64,000 nt of DNA from Siniperca chuatsi (taxonomy: Eukaryota > Chordata > Actinopteri > Centrarchiformes > Sinipercidae), in contig NC_058061.1 of the NCBI RefSeq assembly GCF_020085105.1, positions 5,899,784 to 5,963,783 on the forward strand, in the 5' to 3' direction. Both the position numbers and the translations under genes were made by a program. Shown piece by piece: positions 49,301 to 54,920 of this stretch. Each line of letters begins with the position of its first letter. Within the stretch, counting starts at the first letter, position 1. Under the pieces are notes generated by a model. It was not told the DNA's origin. It saw nothing but the letters and a program-made list of their open reading frames with translations, and made no database searches.

Positions 49301-50458
49301 GAGGGGGGGGAGGAGGAGGAGGAGGGGGAGGAAGAGGTTGTTGGGGAACGCCAGAGGACGAGGAAGAGGAGTCGGAGGAGAGCATACAGCCTGAGCCTGA
49401 TGGGAACGTCTGCGGACAGCGGACTCTCAGTGACGGCTGCTGAGATAGATGGGCGGCTGTGGGACGGAGCGTCAGGCAGCCCGCAGTACAGCAATGCCCT
49501 TCACCATTTATGGATGATGACGTACAACCGCAACACTCCCTACCTAAGCAGCGATGACTCAGACAGTGACGACGAAGACATGCTGGAAGAGCTTCAGGAG
49601 CTCAGAGAGAAGTAAGTGACACCGCTGAAGATGCCCAAAATACAGTTCAACACTGAATAGGTGCTATAAACAGGATATTAACAGAAAACAGAGGACAACA
49701 CAGTCCAGATAAGGTTGAATATGAAAATGGAAGTAATGACGAATAGTAAGAGCTTTCATCAGGGCTCTCACACTCACATGAACATCAAATACAAACACTT
49801 TTCACTTATACTTTAATTTCCCTTAAATCCACAAGCCTTCGAGGATTAGTTAAGCCTTGTTTCACTGACTTTTTCAAGCAACAAGAGGGAGCCTTTAACC
49901 ACTTACATTTGTTACTTTTTGTCCCTTATCAGACATCTGACAGAGGTGCAGGCCCTGCAGGCTGCTCAGAAGAGAGAGATTGAGGAGCTGTACGAGAGGA
50001 TGGGGAAGGTTCCTCCTCCGGGCATCGTCTCTCCTGCTGCTATGCTGTCCAGTCGACAGCGCCGCCTGTCCAAGGGGAGCGGCTTCTCCTCGTCCCGCAG
50101 GAACAGCCTGCAGCGGTTGGACATGTTGCCACTCCAGGGTAAGGAAAATTATCCACATTTCTTTCTGATTAGGGAATCATTAGGGAGTTATTACCTGGTA
50201 ATATGTGACAAATTTATCTCTAAATGAGTTTTATTATGTATGTTTGTTTTCCTAGGTATCATTAGGAGAAACTCCCTTGGAGGCAGCAGCAGTGGTTCCC
50301 AGGATAAACATAGCAAAGGCGTCACCTTTGCCACTGACATTAGTAGAATGGTGAGCGAACACTGCATTAACAAACTTCATATTACTATTATTCTCCTTGT
50401 TAAACGCCACAAAAAAAGGCTTTGTTCTACCTTTTTTTCCTTCTCATTTTCATAGTAA
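8514..50458 (+). CDS. wnk4: WNK4 serine/threonine protein kinase (19 coding exons, stop in exon 20)
   Basis: WNK4 is a chloride-sensing kinase that activates SPAK/OSR1 (STK39/OXSR1) and so controls NCC/NKCC-type cation-chloride cotransport. Coding segments: 8514-9146, 26072-26244, 26653-26873, 27950-28107, 31294-31382, 32169-32388, 33581-33941, 34469-34620, 35616-35689, 37288-37423, 37909-38025, 40467-40640, 43179-43233, 43572-43703, 44997-45826, 46515-46605, 49002-49611, 49933-50138, 50256-50350, 50456-50458. All junctions are GT-AG and phase-consistent, giving 1509 residues (human WNK4 about 1243; the extra length lies mainly in the proline-rich linker). Order: disordered N-terminus 1-175, kinase about 178-440, coiled coil near 520-550, acidic degron 597-606, PF2-like domain about 740-815, proline-rich 899-1175, RFQV 1210-1213, acidic tract, HQ coiled coil 1405-1432, RRNSL sites at 1464-1468 and 1481-1485, end ISRM. 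The degron, the [10 protein letters not shown] context and the C-terminus match WNK4 rather than WNK1-3. Teleosts may keep two wnk4 copies; which one this is cannot be told. Confidence 0.95.
11421..11492. repeat. (AT)n microsatellite
   Basis: Uninterrupted TA dinucleotide run of about 36 units within wnk4 intron 1; the tyrosine-isoleucine open frame across it is an artefact. Confidence 0.95.
13750..14035 (-). repeat. Family A dispersed repeat, inverted copy
   Basis: Shares, in reverse orientation, the landmarks of the copy at 16631-16965: a TTTCAGTTATTTTTCAAGC-type head, CTGGTTCCAGC, a GGTTTTGGACTGTTAGTC block, GGGCTCTGGGAA and CACTATTTTCTGACATTTTA near the end. Non-coding; probably a non-autonomous element. 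Confidence 0.65.
14771..14960 (+). repeat. Degenerate dispersed repeat tail
   Basis: Begins ggggcagcatggtggctctg, passes ctgtgatagactggtgactg, and ends ggaggcttcagtcctgctc ... ccggataag. This is the decayed outline of the very common fish repeat that starts GGCAGCACGGTGG and ends in GGATAAGCGG; whether it is called SINE or LINE tail differs between annotations. Confidence 0.5.
16531..16572. repeat. Short tandem repeat (about 10-bp unit)
   Basis: Four tandem copies of a unit reading AAAAAGCTC, the last with one change (TAAAGCTC). Confidence 0.8.
16631..16965 (+). repeat. Family A dispersed repeat, near full length
   Basis: Starts GGCTGCAACTATCGATTATT and ends near TCTAATCGACAAATTGTTTC. Internal marks: CAGAAAATAGTGACAAATG, TTTCCCAGAGCCCAAG, CTTGTTTTGTGCAACC, AGAAGCTGGAACCAGC and several GATTAAT/ATCGATT-type words. 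Related pieces occur at 13750-14035 (-), 22530-22605, 29570-29745, 36196-36330 and 45898-46197 (-). No terminal inverted repeats or coding capacity were established, so the class is open. Confidence 0.65.
18088..18150 (+). repeat. Short DNA-element fragment (CCCAACCTGGGGGTC)
   Basis: TTTCCCAACCTGGGGGTCAC is the hallmark start of a widespread fish short DNA element (hAT-like in most annotations). Only the end fragment is present. Confidence 0.4.
18173..18283 (+). repeat. tRNA-derived SINE, 3' part with B box
   Basis: Contains GGTTCGAATCC (RNA polymerase III B box), then CCCTTTGCTGCATGTCAcCC, a CT-rich stretch and the tail AATAAAGGCAAAAAA. The 5' part with the A box is missing here and is found separately at 18533-18604. 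Confidence 0.75.
18533..18604 (+). repeat. tRNA-derived SINE, 5' part with A box
   Basis: Contains GGTAGCTCACCTGGTAGAG (A box) followed by GCGCGCCCCGTGTACAAGG and CTGAGTCCTT, and breaks off at CAGCGGCC just before where the B box should be. It fits head-to-tail with the 3' part at 18173-18283, but lies downstream of it, so these are either two truncated insertions or one rearranged one. Confidence 0.7.
22203..22338. repeat. 19-bp-arm palindrome followed by (AT)n
   Basis: ATAGAAACTACAGTGCCCA at 22203-22221 and its perfect reverse complement at 22231-22249, spacer 9 nt, directly followed by a TA run to about 22338. The arrangement resembles a small fold-back element carrying or seeding a microsatellite. 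Confidence 0.8.
26072..26244 (+). CDS. wnk4: wnk4 exon 2: kinase N-lobe
   Basis: Codes residues 212-268 plus two bases of 269. Reads [20 protein letters not shown], then [14 protein letters not shown] and [12 protein letters not shown]. The conserved alpha-C glutamate region (EEVEMLK) and the hinge segment ([10 protein letters not shown]) are visible. The SEEVEML wording is closer to WNK4 than to WNK1. Confidence 0.95.
26653..26873 (+). CDS. wnk4: wnk4 exon 3: catalytic loop and chloride-binding DLG
   Basis: Codes residues 269-342 plus one base of 343. HRDLKCDN at 305-312 is the catalytic loop, and GDLGLATL at 325-332 carries the DLG motif whose leucines form the chloride site in WNK kinases. 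The activation loop reads [12 protein letters not shown], with the activating serines at S336 and S340. Most WNKs have arginine where this protein has S334. Confidence 0.95.
27950..28107 (+). CDS. wnk4: wnk4 exon 4: kinase P+1 loop and C-lobe
   Basis: Codes residues 343-395: [37 protein letters not shown] and [18 protein letters not shown] and the DVYAFG helix are intact. The donor is AGT|GTGAGT. Confidence 0.95.
29414..30105. mobile_element. Tc1/mariner-like non-autonomous element with nested repeats (wnk4 intron 4)
   Basis: Starts CACTACATGGCCAAAAGTATG and ends in the reverse complement of CACTATATGGCCATAAGTATG; a TA dinucleotide flanks each end (29412-29413, 30106-30107), as expected of Tc1/mariner insertions. 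Inside lie a piece of the family A repeat (about 29546-29745) and the family E repeat (29836-29975). The open frame across it is made of repeat sequence, not a transposase I can recognise. Confidence 0.7.
29836..29975 (+). repeat. Family E repeat, single-arm copy
   Basis: Core AAACGTCTTGATTCTGAAAA followed by CAGTGTCCAGATGACCACGG, CTGAAACCTTTTCTACG and CTCCTGGACGAATGAGGGAC. The core and its right flank are almost identical to 62103-62196 at the other end of the window. Outer words CGTAGAAAAGGTTTCAG (about 29849) and its reverse complement (about 29907-29923) already form a short inverted pair. Confidence 0.75.
31294..31382 (+). CDS. wnk4: wnk4 exon 5: kinase C-lobe
   Basis: Codes residues 396-424 plus two bases of 425: [20 protein letters not shown] and [10 protein letters not shown]. 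Intron 4 before it is 3.2 kb and holds Tc1/mariner-like and family A repeats. Confidence 0.94.
32169..32388 (+). CDS. wnk4: wnk4 exon 6: end of kinase, start of autoinhibitory/PF2-like module
   Basis: Codes residues 425-498: [17 protein letters not shown] closes the kinase, then [36 protein letters not shown] and VSQEM form the first PF2-like (OSR1-C-like, autoinhibitory) domain that continues in exon 7. Confidence 0.94.
33581..33941 (+). CDS. wnk4: wnk4 exon 7: coiled coil and KLHL3-CUL3 acidic degron
   Basis: Codes residues 499-618 plus one base. [20 protein letters not shown] completes the PF2-like domain, and [20 protein letters not shown] is a charged coiled coil. [10 protein letters not shown] at 597-606 (33875-33904) equals the human WNK4 acidic motif bound by KLHL3 and mutated in familial hyperkalaemic hypertension. 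The donor is AAC T|GTGAGC; reading through it would stop within 16 codons. Confidence 0.94.
34469..34620 (+). CDS. wnk4: wnk4 exon 8
   Basis: Codes residues 619-669: [14 protein letters not shown], a segment conserved in WNK4 directly after the degron, followed by a Pro/Thr-rich stretch ([18 protein letters not shown]). Confidence 0.9.
35010..35350 (+). repeat. Family B dispersed repeat, copy 1 (wnk4 intron 8)
   Basis: Landmarks: TTAGCATGTTAGCATGTTAA, CATTTGCTAATTA, GTCAGAGGATCACCAAAGT, ATTTCATGGCAATCCATCC and GTGGACCGACAG. A second copy in the same orientation lies at 41840-42195 in intron 12. Non-coding. Confidence 0.75.
35616..35689 (+). CDS. wnk4: wnk4 exon 9
   Basis: Codes residues 670-693 plus two bases: [18 protein letters not shown] then FNSPVD. 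Low-complexity linker; accepted because both splice sites and phases agree and the next exon completes a serine in a conserved [12 protein letters not shown] segment. Confidence 0.8.
37288..37423 (+). CDS. wnk4: wnk4 exon 10
   Basis: Codes residues 694-739: [17 protein letters not shown] matches the human SYASDAASGLSD segment, then a basic stretch [14 protein letters not shown]. Confidence 0.9.
37909..38025 (+). CDS. wnk4: wnk4 exon 11: second PF2-like domain, first half
   Basis: Codes residues 740-778: [20 protein letters not shown] and [14 protein letters not shown], the strand-rich half of a PF2/OSR1-C-like domain. Confidence 0.93.
39940..40458. repeat. Dispersed fish repeat reaching the exon 12 acceptor
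   Basis: AAGTACATTTACTCAAGTAC at the left and GGGGTACTTTTACTTTTGAT ... AAATGCTTCTTCCATCATTG at the right, with an (AT)n run at about 40254-40270. This is the outline of a common fish short DNA element. Its right end lies less than 12 nt from the exon 12 splice acceptor at 40465-40466. Confidence 0.65.
40467..40640 (+). CDS. wnk4: wnk4 exon 12: second PF2-like domain, second half
   Basis: Codes residues 779-836: [20 protein letters not shown] and IIKRAESLM, the helical half of the PF2-like domain (human [13 protein letters not shown]). Then a linker to VNSLSSSQ and the donor CAG|GTCAGC. Confidence 0.93.
41840..42195 (+). repeat. Family B dispersed repeat, copy 2 (wnk4 intron 12)
   Basis: Same landmarks and orientation as 35010-35350: CTTGTTAACATGTTAACATT, TGCTAATTAGCA, AGTCAGGGATCACCAGTC and AATGGCAATCCATAT. 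Confidence 0.75.
42508..42593. repeat. 18-bp-arm inverted repeat
   Basis: CATAAACTGACTTTGACA at 42508-42525 and its perfect reverse complement at 42576-42593, with a 50-nt loop, in wnk4 intron 12. Confidence 0.8.
43179..43233 (+). CDS. wnk4: wnk4 exon 13
   Basis: Codes residues 837-854 plus one base: [19 protein letters not shown] small linker exon, accepted on phase and splice sites (CTTACAG acceptor, CTGGTAAGTC donor). Confidence 0.75.
43572..43703 (+). CDS. wnk4: wnk4 exon 14
   Basis: Codes residues 855-898: [20 protein letters not shown] ... [14 protein letters not shown]. The acceptor follows a GT-rich microsatellite (43495-43562). Confidence 0.8.
44997..45826 (+). CDS. wnk4: wnk4 exon 15: large proline-rich linker
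   Basis: Codes residues 899-1175. Very rich in Pro, Ser and His, with SP and PxxP-like words throughout, plus [17 protein letters not shown], a hydrophobic block that corresponds to the human LLSLASAFSLAVMTVAQSL segment. That match, together with open phase over 830 nt, supports the exon. The fish linker is longer than the human one. Confidence 0.92.
45898..46197 (-). repeat. Family A dispersed repeat, inverted copy (wnk4 intron 15)
   Basis: Reverse-orientation copy: GAAATGATTTGTTGATTAAT head, CTGGTGCCAGCTTCTTAAAT, GGATTTTGGACTGTTGTCCA, TGGCTCTGGGAAAAGGG and TTTCACTATTTTCTGATATG. Starts 70 nt after the exon 15 donor. Confidence 0.65.
46515..46605 (+). CDS. wnk4: wnk4 exon 16
   Basis: Codes residues 1176-1205 plus one base: [16 protein letters not shown] ... 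KPKASSTES. Linker exon, accepted on phase and splice sites. Confidence 0.78.
47290..48545. mobile_element. Non-autonomous DNA element, about 1.25 kb (wnk4 intron 16)
   Basis: Left end CAGTGGTGGGTAGAGTACTG ... ACTCAAGTAAAACTGC; right end AAAAAATACTCAAGAGTAAA ... AAAAGGAACGTG. The edge words are related as imperfect inverted repeats, as in a common fish hAT-like element with a CAGTGGTGGGTAG start. The short open frames inside look like chance. Confidence 0.55.
49002..49611 (+). CDS. wnk4: wnk4 exon 17: RFQV SPAK/OSR1 docking motif and acidic tract
   Basis: Codes residues 1206-1408. VGRFQV at 1208-1213 sits right at the exon start and equals the human WNK4 VGRFQV; RFxV is the docking motif for the CCT domain of SPAK/OSR1. 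Choosing the acceptor CACCAG at 48996-49001 keeps phase and includes this motif. Then a Ser/Thr/Pro linker, a Glu/Asp tract (49275-49350) with an 8-G run at 49303-49310, [15 protein letters not shown], and [19 protein letters not shown] leading into the coiled coil. Confidence 0.93.
49275..49350 (+). repeat. In-frame purine-rich (GAG/GAA) coding repeat
   Basis: GA-rich tract coding a Glu/Asp/Gly run in wnk4 exon 17. It includes a G8 homopolymer at 49303-49310, a likely slippage point. Confidence 0.85.
49933..50138 (+). CDS. wnk4: wnk4 exon 18: HQ coiled coil and first RRNSL site
   Basis: Codes residues 1409-1477: [20 protein letters not shown] is the C-terminal coiled coil with the H-Q pair (H1410, Q1415) used in WNK-WNK association. 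[20 protein letters not shown] and SRRNSLQR follow; S1467 lies in an RRxS site equivalent to an SGK1-type phosphorylation site in mammalian WNK4. Confidence 0.95.
50256..50350 (+). CDS. wnk4: wnk4 exon 19: C-terminus
   Basis: Codes residues 1478-1509: [16 protein letters not shown] ... [12 protein letters not shown], against human GIMRRNSLSGSSTGSQ ... KGVTFAGDVGRM. S1484 is the second RRxS site; KGVTF is a PP1-docking-like RVxF motif. The donor is ATG|GTGAGC. Confidence 0.94.
50456..50458 (+). CDS. wnk4: wnk4 stop codon at the first bases of exon 20
   Basis: The acceptor CTTCTCATTTTCATAG (ending 50455) with a long pyrimidine tract is followed immediately by TAA. Joined to exon 19 the protein ends exactly at ISRM, the position where human WNK4 ends. 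Reading through the exon 19 donor instead would add 35 unrelated residues. Confidence 0.85.
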   Translation, partial: 

Positions 50459-52958
50459 GATACTCTCAGCCAAGCACGCTGGACTACCTCATCTGAAGTG
50501 TGACTGCAGTGGTCAAACCCATCCTCTAAAGGATCGCTTTAACACTTTTCACTGGCACACCAATCAGCAAACTGCTTTCCTCTGCCAGTGGTCACAAGGT
50601 CCTGCCAGTGGTCATTTACCTCAACGTGTATATATAAACTGTAATCAATAAAACTGGATGTACACAGGAACTGTAACATCCAGTTTTCAGCCCTTTGTCA
50701 GATCTGGTGAATTTGTTGCAGCTGAAGCACAGAATACCTACCAGTCTGGTTCATGTTAAAAATGACAAGTTCACTTTTGCTCTCTTATAAATAAACAGAC
50801 TCAATGGTTCAGAATGAAACACACAGTACTCTGCAAAATGTCACATTACAGGTTGTTTTAAATGTTTTCTCTGAGCTAGCTTTTAGCATTAACACAGTCA
50901 AGTGATGGTATAAAGTGCTGCAGAGTCGTGGCCTTTTGAGCTACGGTGGCACTTACTATGACTTTGACCCAGAATGACAGTTACTGTTTGTCTGATTCAC
51001 TGCCGTTAATCAACCTGAGCACAGTAATGTGAACCACAGCGAGGCTCTGACACTTTCACTGACAGTTGTCATAAACAAATGACAACATTTTGGCTAATCT
51101 CGCAACTTATTTGCTGTAGTTTCTTAATGATGTCTCAGCACCTGCTGACTGCACAGTGAATACACTCTGATTATTGCCTTCCAGGGGCTGACGAGAGCAG
51201 TCTAGATGCTTTGTATAGTTCGATTTATTCAAGTATGTATTATGAAAACATTTTGTTCTAGTACATCTTTGGTTTAGTGATTTTGACACCTGATAGGATG
51301 ACCTACATTCTTTAGACTCAGCCTGGAGAAGTTTGGCTGCAGTCCTGACATTTTTAGATGTAGTCAAAATGATTTTTCACATTGTACAGCAGTACAATGT
51401 GGAAATATCATTTCTATCAACACATATATATGAAGTGATGTTAATGCTTCAGAAAGAAAACAGTTGTACAACAGTTCTAAATGTGGGCATGTAGCTTGCT
51501 TCAGCAGAAAGAAACCCTGTTTTTCAAACTATTAAATGGGAAGAGATTTGGTTAATTGGTGCAGAAGAAGCATCGACAACACACCCATCAATTTTCAAAT
51601 ATTATAGCTAGTTAAACATTTTCTTTTAAATGATTGATTAGTTGTGAAAAATCCACCTAGGTTTTAGACTACTGGCTTTCTTGTTGATTGTACATGTGTA
51701 TATAGTAGAGTAGTAGCTATAGATCATGTTTACAAGTTATGAGTAAACTAAACCTTAATTCTTGCTCAAGCAAAAATCATATTTGTTGCTTGTTCCATAG
51801 ATCGAGCACCTTGTGCAATTTGGTAAATTCTACGTTAGTTCTCAATCATTTAACACCTTTGTGGATAAAACTGTGTTCACTTGAGGAAGAGCTGATATGT
51901 TTCCTGTTATTTTTCCACAACGGAGGTAGAGCATATTCTCCAGTTCATGTTTGATCACAGTATTTCGTATTGGATCACAGTGATGATGATGATGATCTAC
52001 CCTCCCACAGTTTTAAATAATTTGTACATTGTGGGATAGAGAGAAATCAGTCCAAGCTGTGAATGTGTAGCTGTTGCCTTATAAAATATTCACACCACAC
52101 ACTGAATTTTCCTCGCAGTGGAACTCCTGTAAGATTTTCCAAAGTTCATAATATATTCAAGTTTTGTTTCAAAATTTTGAATGTAAATATAAAACTGTAT
52201 TGCTTTCTGAAGCTGCTGCTGTCCTGCCAAGCTGAATCTGTGCCTTTCCCTTACAATGTCTTATTTTATATTTTTACTCAAGATTTGGTGGCTAGATCAG
52301 ACTCCATTTATCAAATTTTGACAAAAATAAATGCAGTTGTAAATACCACGTCTCTTTTGTCATCTTTACCGCTTCACCCGTTGTCTTTTTCTTGCATAAA
52401 CAGTTACAGAGACATAGTTGTGTTAAAAAAAAATCAAATACATTAGATTTTTATTTTACAAATCATCACTTTATCGACATAAATATGTTTCAACAGGCTG
52501 ATCCATGTGTCATTTCAGCAGTGTCACTGGCATTTTCTGCTATAAAAGGCCACTGTAGATTTAAGTATCATTAGTTGACTGGAATTTAGGATATTCCCCT
52601 CCTACTGTATGCACATCACATGATCAGGGCTGCAAACTTGTAAGGTAAGGGTTGTAATTACTCTACAGTCTGGGCCTTCTGGGTAGCATATAAGGTCTTG
52701 TTAAGGTCAGTGGATTAGTCCTTTCCACTGACAGGCAAACTAGATAAAAATCAAGACATCTAGTTTTCAGTCAGCAGCGGAACCACACAATTACCCTTCA
52801 CAATCAAGAAAAAAAACAAAGTCCAACGCTGTCTTAACATGAAAAACAGCAGCCAGCCATGGAATATAAATCAGTGGCATCAGAGTCCACATAAGTCCCT
52901 TCTCAGTTAAGTGCAGGACAGACACACAGTCCAACAACAAGCAGGTAACACATGCATC
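50459..52958. other. Convergent 3' region of wnk4 (+) and coa3 (-)
   Basis: No coding exon. Plus-strand AATAAA at 50647-50652 and 50790-50795 could end wnk4 early; another at 52326-52331 would give a long 3' UTR. A minus-strand AATAAA (TTTATT at 52450-52455) could serve coa3. A short GAT repeat lies at 51980-51997. If the distal signals are used the two 3' UTRs nearly meet. Confidence 0.55.
50647..50652 (+). terminator. Candidate wnk4 polyadenylation signal
   Basis: AATAAA, 189 nt after the stop codon; the first canonical signal downstream. Confidence 0.5.
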
Positions 52959-54349
52959 TCAGTTGGCACCAGTCTTCGGTCCCTGCATTCTCGCTCGCTT
53001 GGCCTCCTCATCTATTTCATCCATGATCCGCTCCTGGGAAACCGAGTAAAACGTGTAGCCATCTAGCAGGGAAGCAAGTGGTTAAGGCAAATATTTGACA
53101 GCAAGAAGAAAAACACAACAAACATTACATGTGATGCAAGCAGCGTGTCAGTCAGGCGATTGTATCCAACTTCTTGTAGTAACAGCAGAAGTTAAAATCA
53201 AAGAACATTTAGTGGTCTGTGTGAACACCTTATCTTATACACTTAGTTGCCAGTTTATTAGGTACACCTAGCTAAAACTAATGTAGTCTAATTCAACAGC
53301 CCTGCAATAGTTACTAACTTCATAAAGGTTATAACGTACAGTTTTGTCTTAAACTGTTTTTATTTATTTATTTTTTTTTTTAAAGGTGTTGATTCATCTC
53401 TAAGGTCATTTTGAAAGCTGTAGTGCAGTTGAATTGTACTGCATTATACTGGGAGGTGTTTCTAATATTTAGTCTACCCTCATCGATATAAAATGGTGTA
53501 AATATGGAAGCCCATTTCTGCCAGGAACATTTTAAAATGATGAATAGATATGCATGATAAAAATACATAAATAGAGATAGTAAGTCAGAATTGATTTAGC
53601 ATCATATAATTGTGACTTGGTGTTACATAATTTTGACTTAATAAATCAGTTTGAGCATGTTTTATTTTTCTCACGACTAACTATTTCCTTTTCCTGACAA
53701 AAATGGTCTTCCATATGTATAAGACTCCAAAAGGAAAACAGATAAGTATCTTTTGATGTAAAAAAAAACAAAAAAAACAACAACAATTGGGCATTCACTG
53801 GGACAGCTGAATGTTATCTTTTAAAAAATACAACATTCATCCTATGTTTTACTTTTGCTAATGTACTCAAAACCACCTTGTTACCTGTACATGTCTGTCC
53901 TAGCTAACTGTCACGTTAGCATCCAATGAATGGGAAACTTTGTACATTACTAAAACACATTTTAGCTACATCTACCAGACAATCAAATAATTGTACTGTC
54001 AATAAAGTTTTAAACACAACATGTGGAGATAAATTAGCGTTAGGCTTTATATCGGGTCATCTAACAACAAGGAACCCCTCAGTAACTTTAGCATGCTATG
54101 CTAATGTTACATAGTTCACCTTGTGTTGACGTTAGTGCGCTTGGCAAGGATACAAATGCCCAGAACGAGTGCTCCAATGGCGAGTCCTGTCACAACATTT
54201 CGTGTGCGCAACTTCTGTGTTTTCTTCTTCCACTGTTCAAGCTCTACTTGTCGGATGAAATACATCTGTTCTCGAGAAAGACCCTCTTTAGTCGGGTCTA
54301 TCCTGGTTGCAATGGGAGCATCAGACTCCTTCGGCGTCTTGTCAGCCAT
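52959..54349 (-). CDS. coa3: COA3, cytochrome c oxidase assembly factor 3 (CCDC56/MITRAC12)
   Basis: Inner-membrane mitochondrial protein that binds newly made COX1 in the MITRAC complex and promotes complex IV assembly. Two coding exons on the minus strand: 54349-54154 and 53062-52959, joined at a tyrosine codon (T|AT) with donor GTATCC and acceptor CTGCTAG; 99 residues against 106 in human. Readable: ATRIDPTKEGLSREQMYFIR, QVELEQWKKKTQKLRTRN, then the single membrane segment VVTGLAIGALVLGIYGYTFY and SVSQERIMDEIDEEAKRARM. Start ATG 54349 gives MADKTPKES; an in-frame ATG at 54415 would add 22 residues (MKCGCAHDCC...), which looks like leader rather than protein. Lies head to head with cntd1 and tail to tail with wnk4, as COA3 does relative to those genes in mammals. 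Confidence 0.94.
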
Positions 54350-54920
54350 GTCTGCAGCAGTCAGTGAGGCATGAGCGGTTGTTTCGCAACAGTCATGCGC
54401 ACAGCCGCATTTCAAATGATCTACTGAGTTGGCGGCGTCTAACTGAGCTGTGAGTAGCCCATCGGTATGTTGTGAGATCTGCGCTGAGCGAGCGTTATTT
54501 TTCCTTTCCGCCAGCTTTCCGCCAGCACTCCCTCTGATTGGCTAGTACTCGTTGCTTCCGTTGGTTAGGTTGGTTAAGGTTAGGGTTAGGGTTAGGGATA
54601 GCCAATCAGAAGCAGAGTAGGGGCGGGACTTGGCGGAAAGGCGGTGGGAAAAATAACGCAGCGAACGAAACAAAACTGTGTAACATCCAAATGGGCCTCC
54701 ATGGCAACTATGGTTCCTGCTAGGAGACGTTGAATCGGTCCTGGGTGGTGAAAACCCGCGGGAATAGCGCCATCTTCCGGAAAAATAAGCTTCAGGCACG
54801 ATTTATTTTTGGTTTTCCAAATTATTGTTTTGACAAAAGTTAACAAATACCTAAATATAGACTTGGTTGTTTGTAAATGTAACTTCTGTGCTTACAGAAG
54901 GCAGCCGTTAGTCAGTGTAA
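54350..54920. promoter_or_regulatory. Bidirectional coa3/cntd1 promoter region
   Basis: The 571 bases between the two start codons are the only space for both promoters. Two CCAAT boxes in opposite orientation (ATTGGCT 54537-54543 and AGCCAAT 54600-54606) and a GGGGCGGG GC box at about 54620-54627 are present, typical of TATA-less divergent promoters. A fold-back repeat occupies the middle. Confidence 0.6.
54485..54668. repeat. Fold-back repeat with telomere-type units
   Basis: Left arm 54485-54543 and right arm 54600-54668 are imperfect reverse complements: GCGTTATTTTTCC pairs with GGGAAAAATAACGC, TTTCCGCC with GGCGGAAA, and CTGATTGGCT with AGCCAATCAG. The loop holds three perfect TTAGGG units (54580-54597) preceded by degenerate TTAAGG and GGTTGGTTA words. 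Confidence 0.85.

Noticed and set aside
49167-49494. Antisense open frames opposite wnk4 exon 17 (serine- and proline-rich)
   Set aside because: Mirror images of the purine-rich coding tract; no independent support.
54574-54597. True chromosome-end telomere array
   Set aside because: Only three perfect units, inside a gene-dense syntenic region between two promoters.
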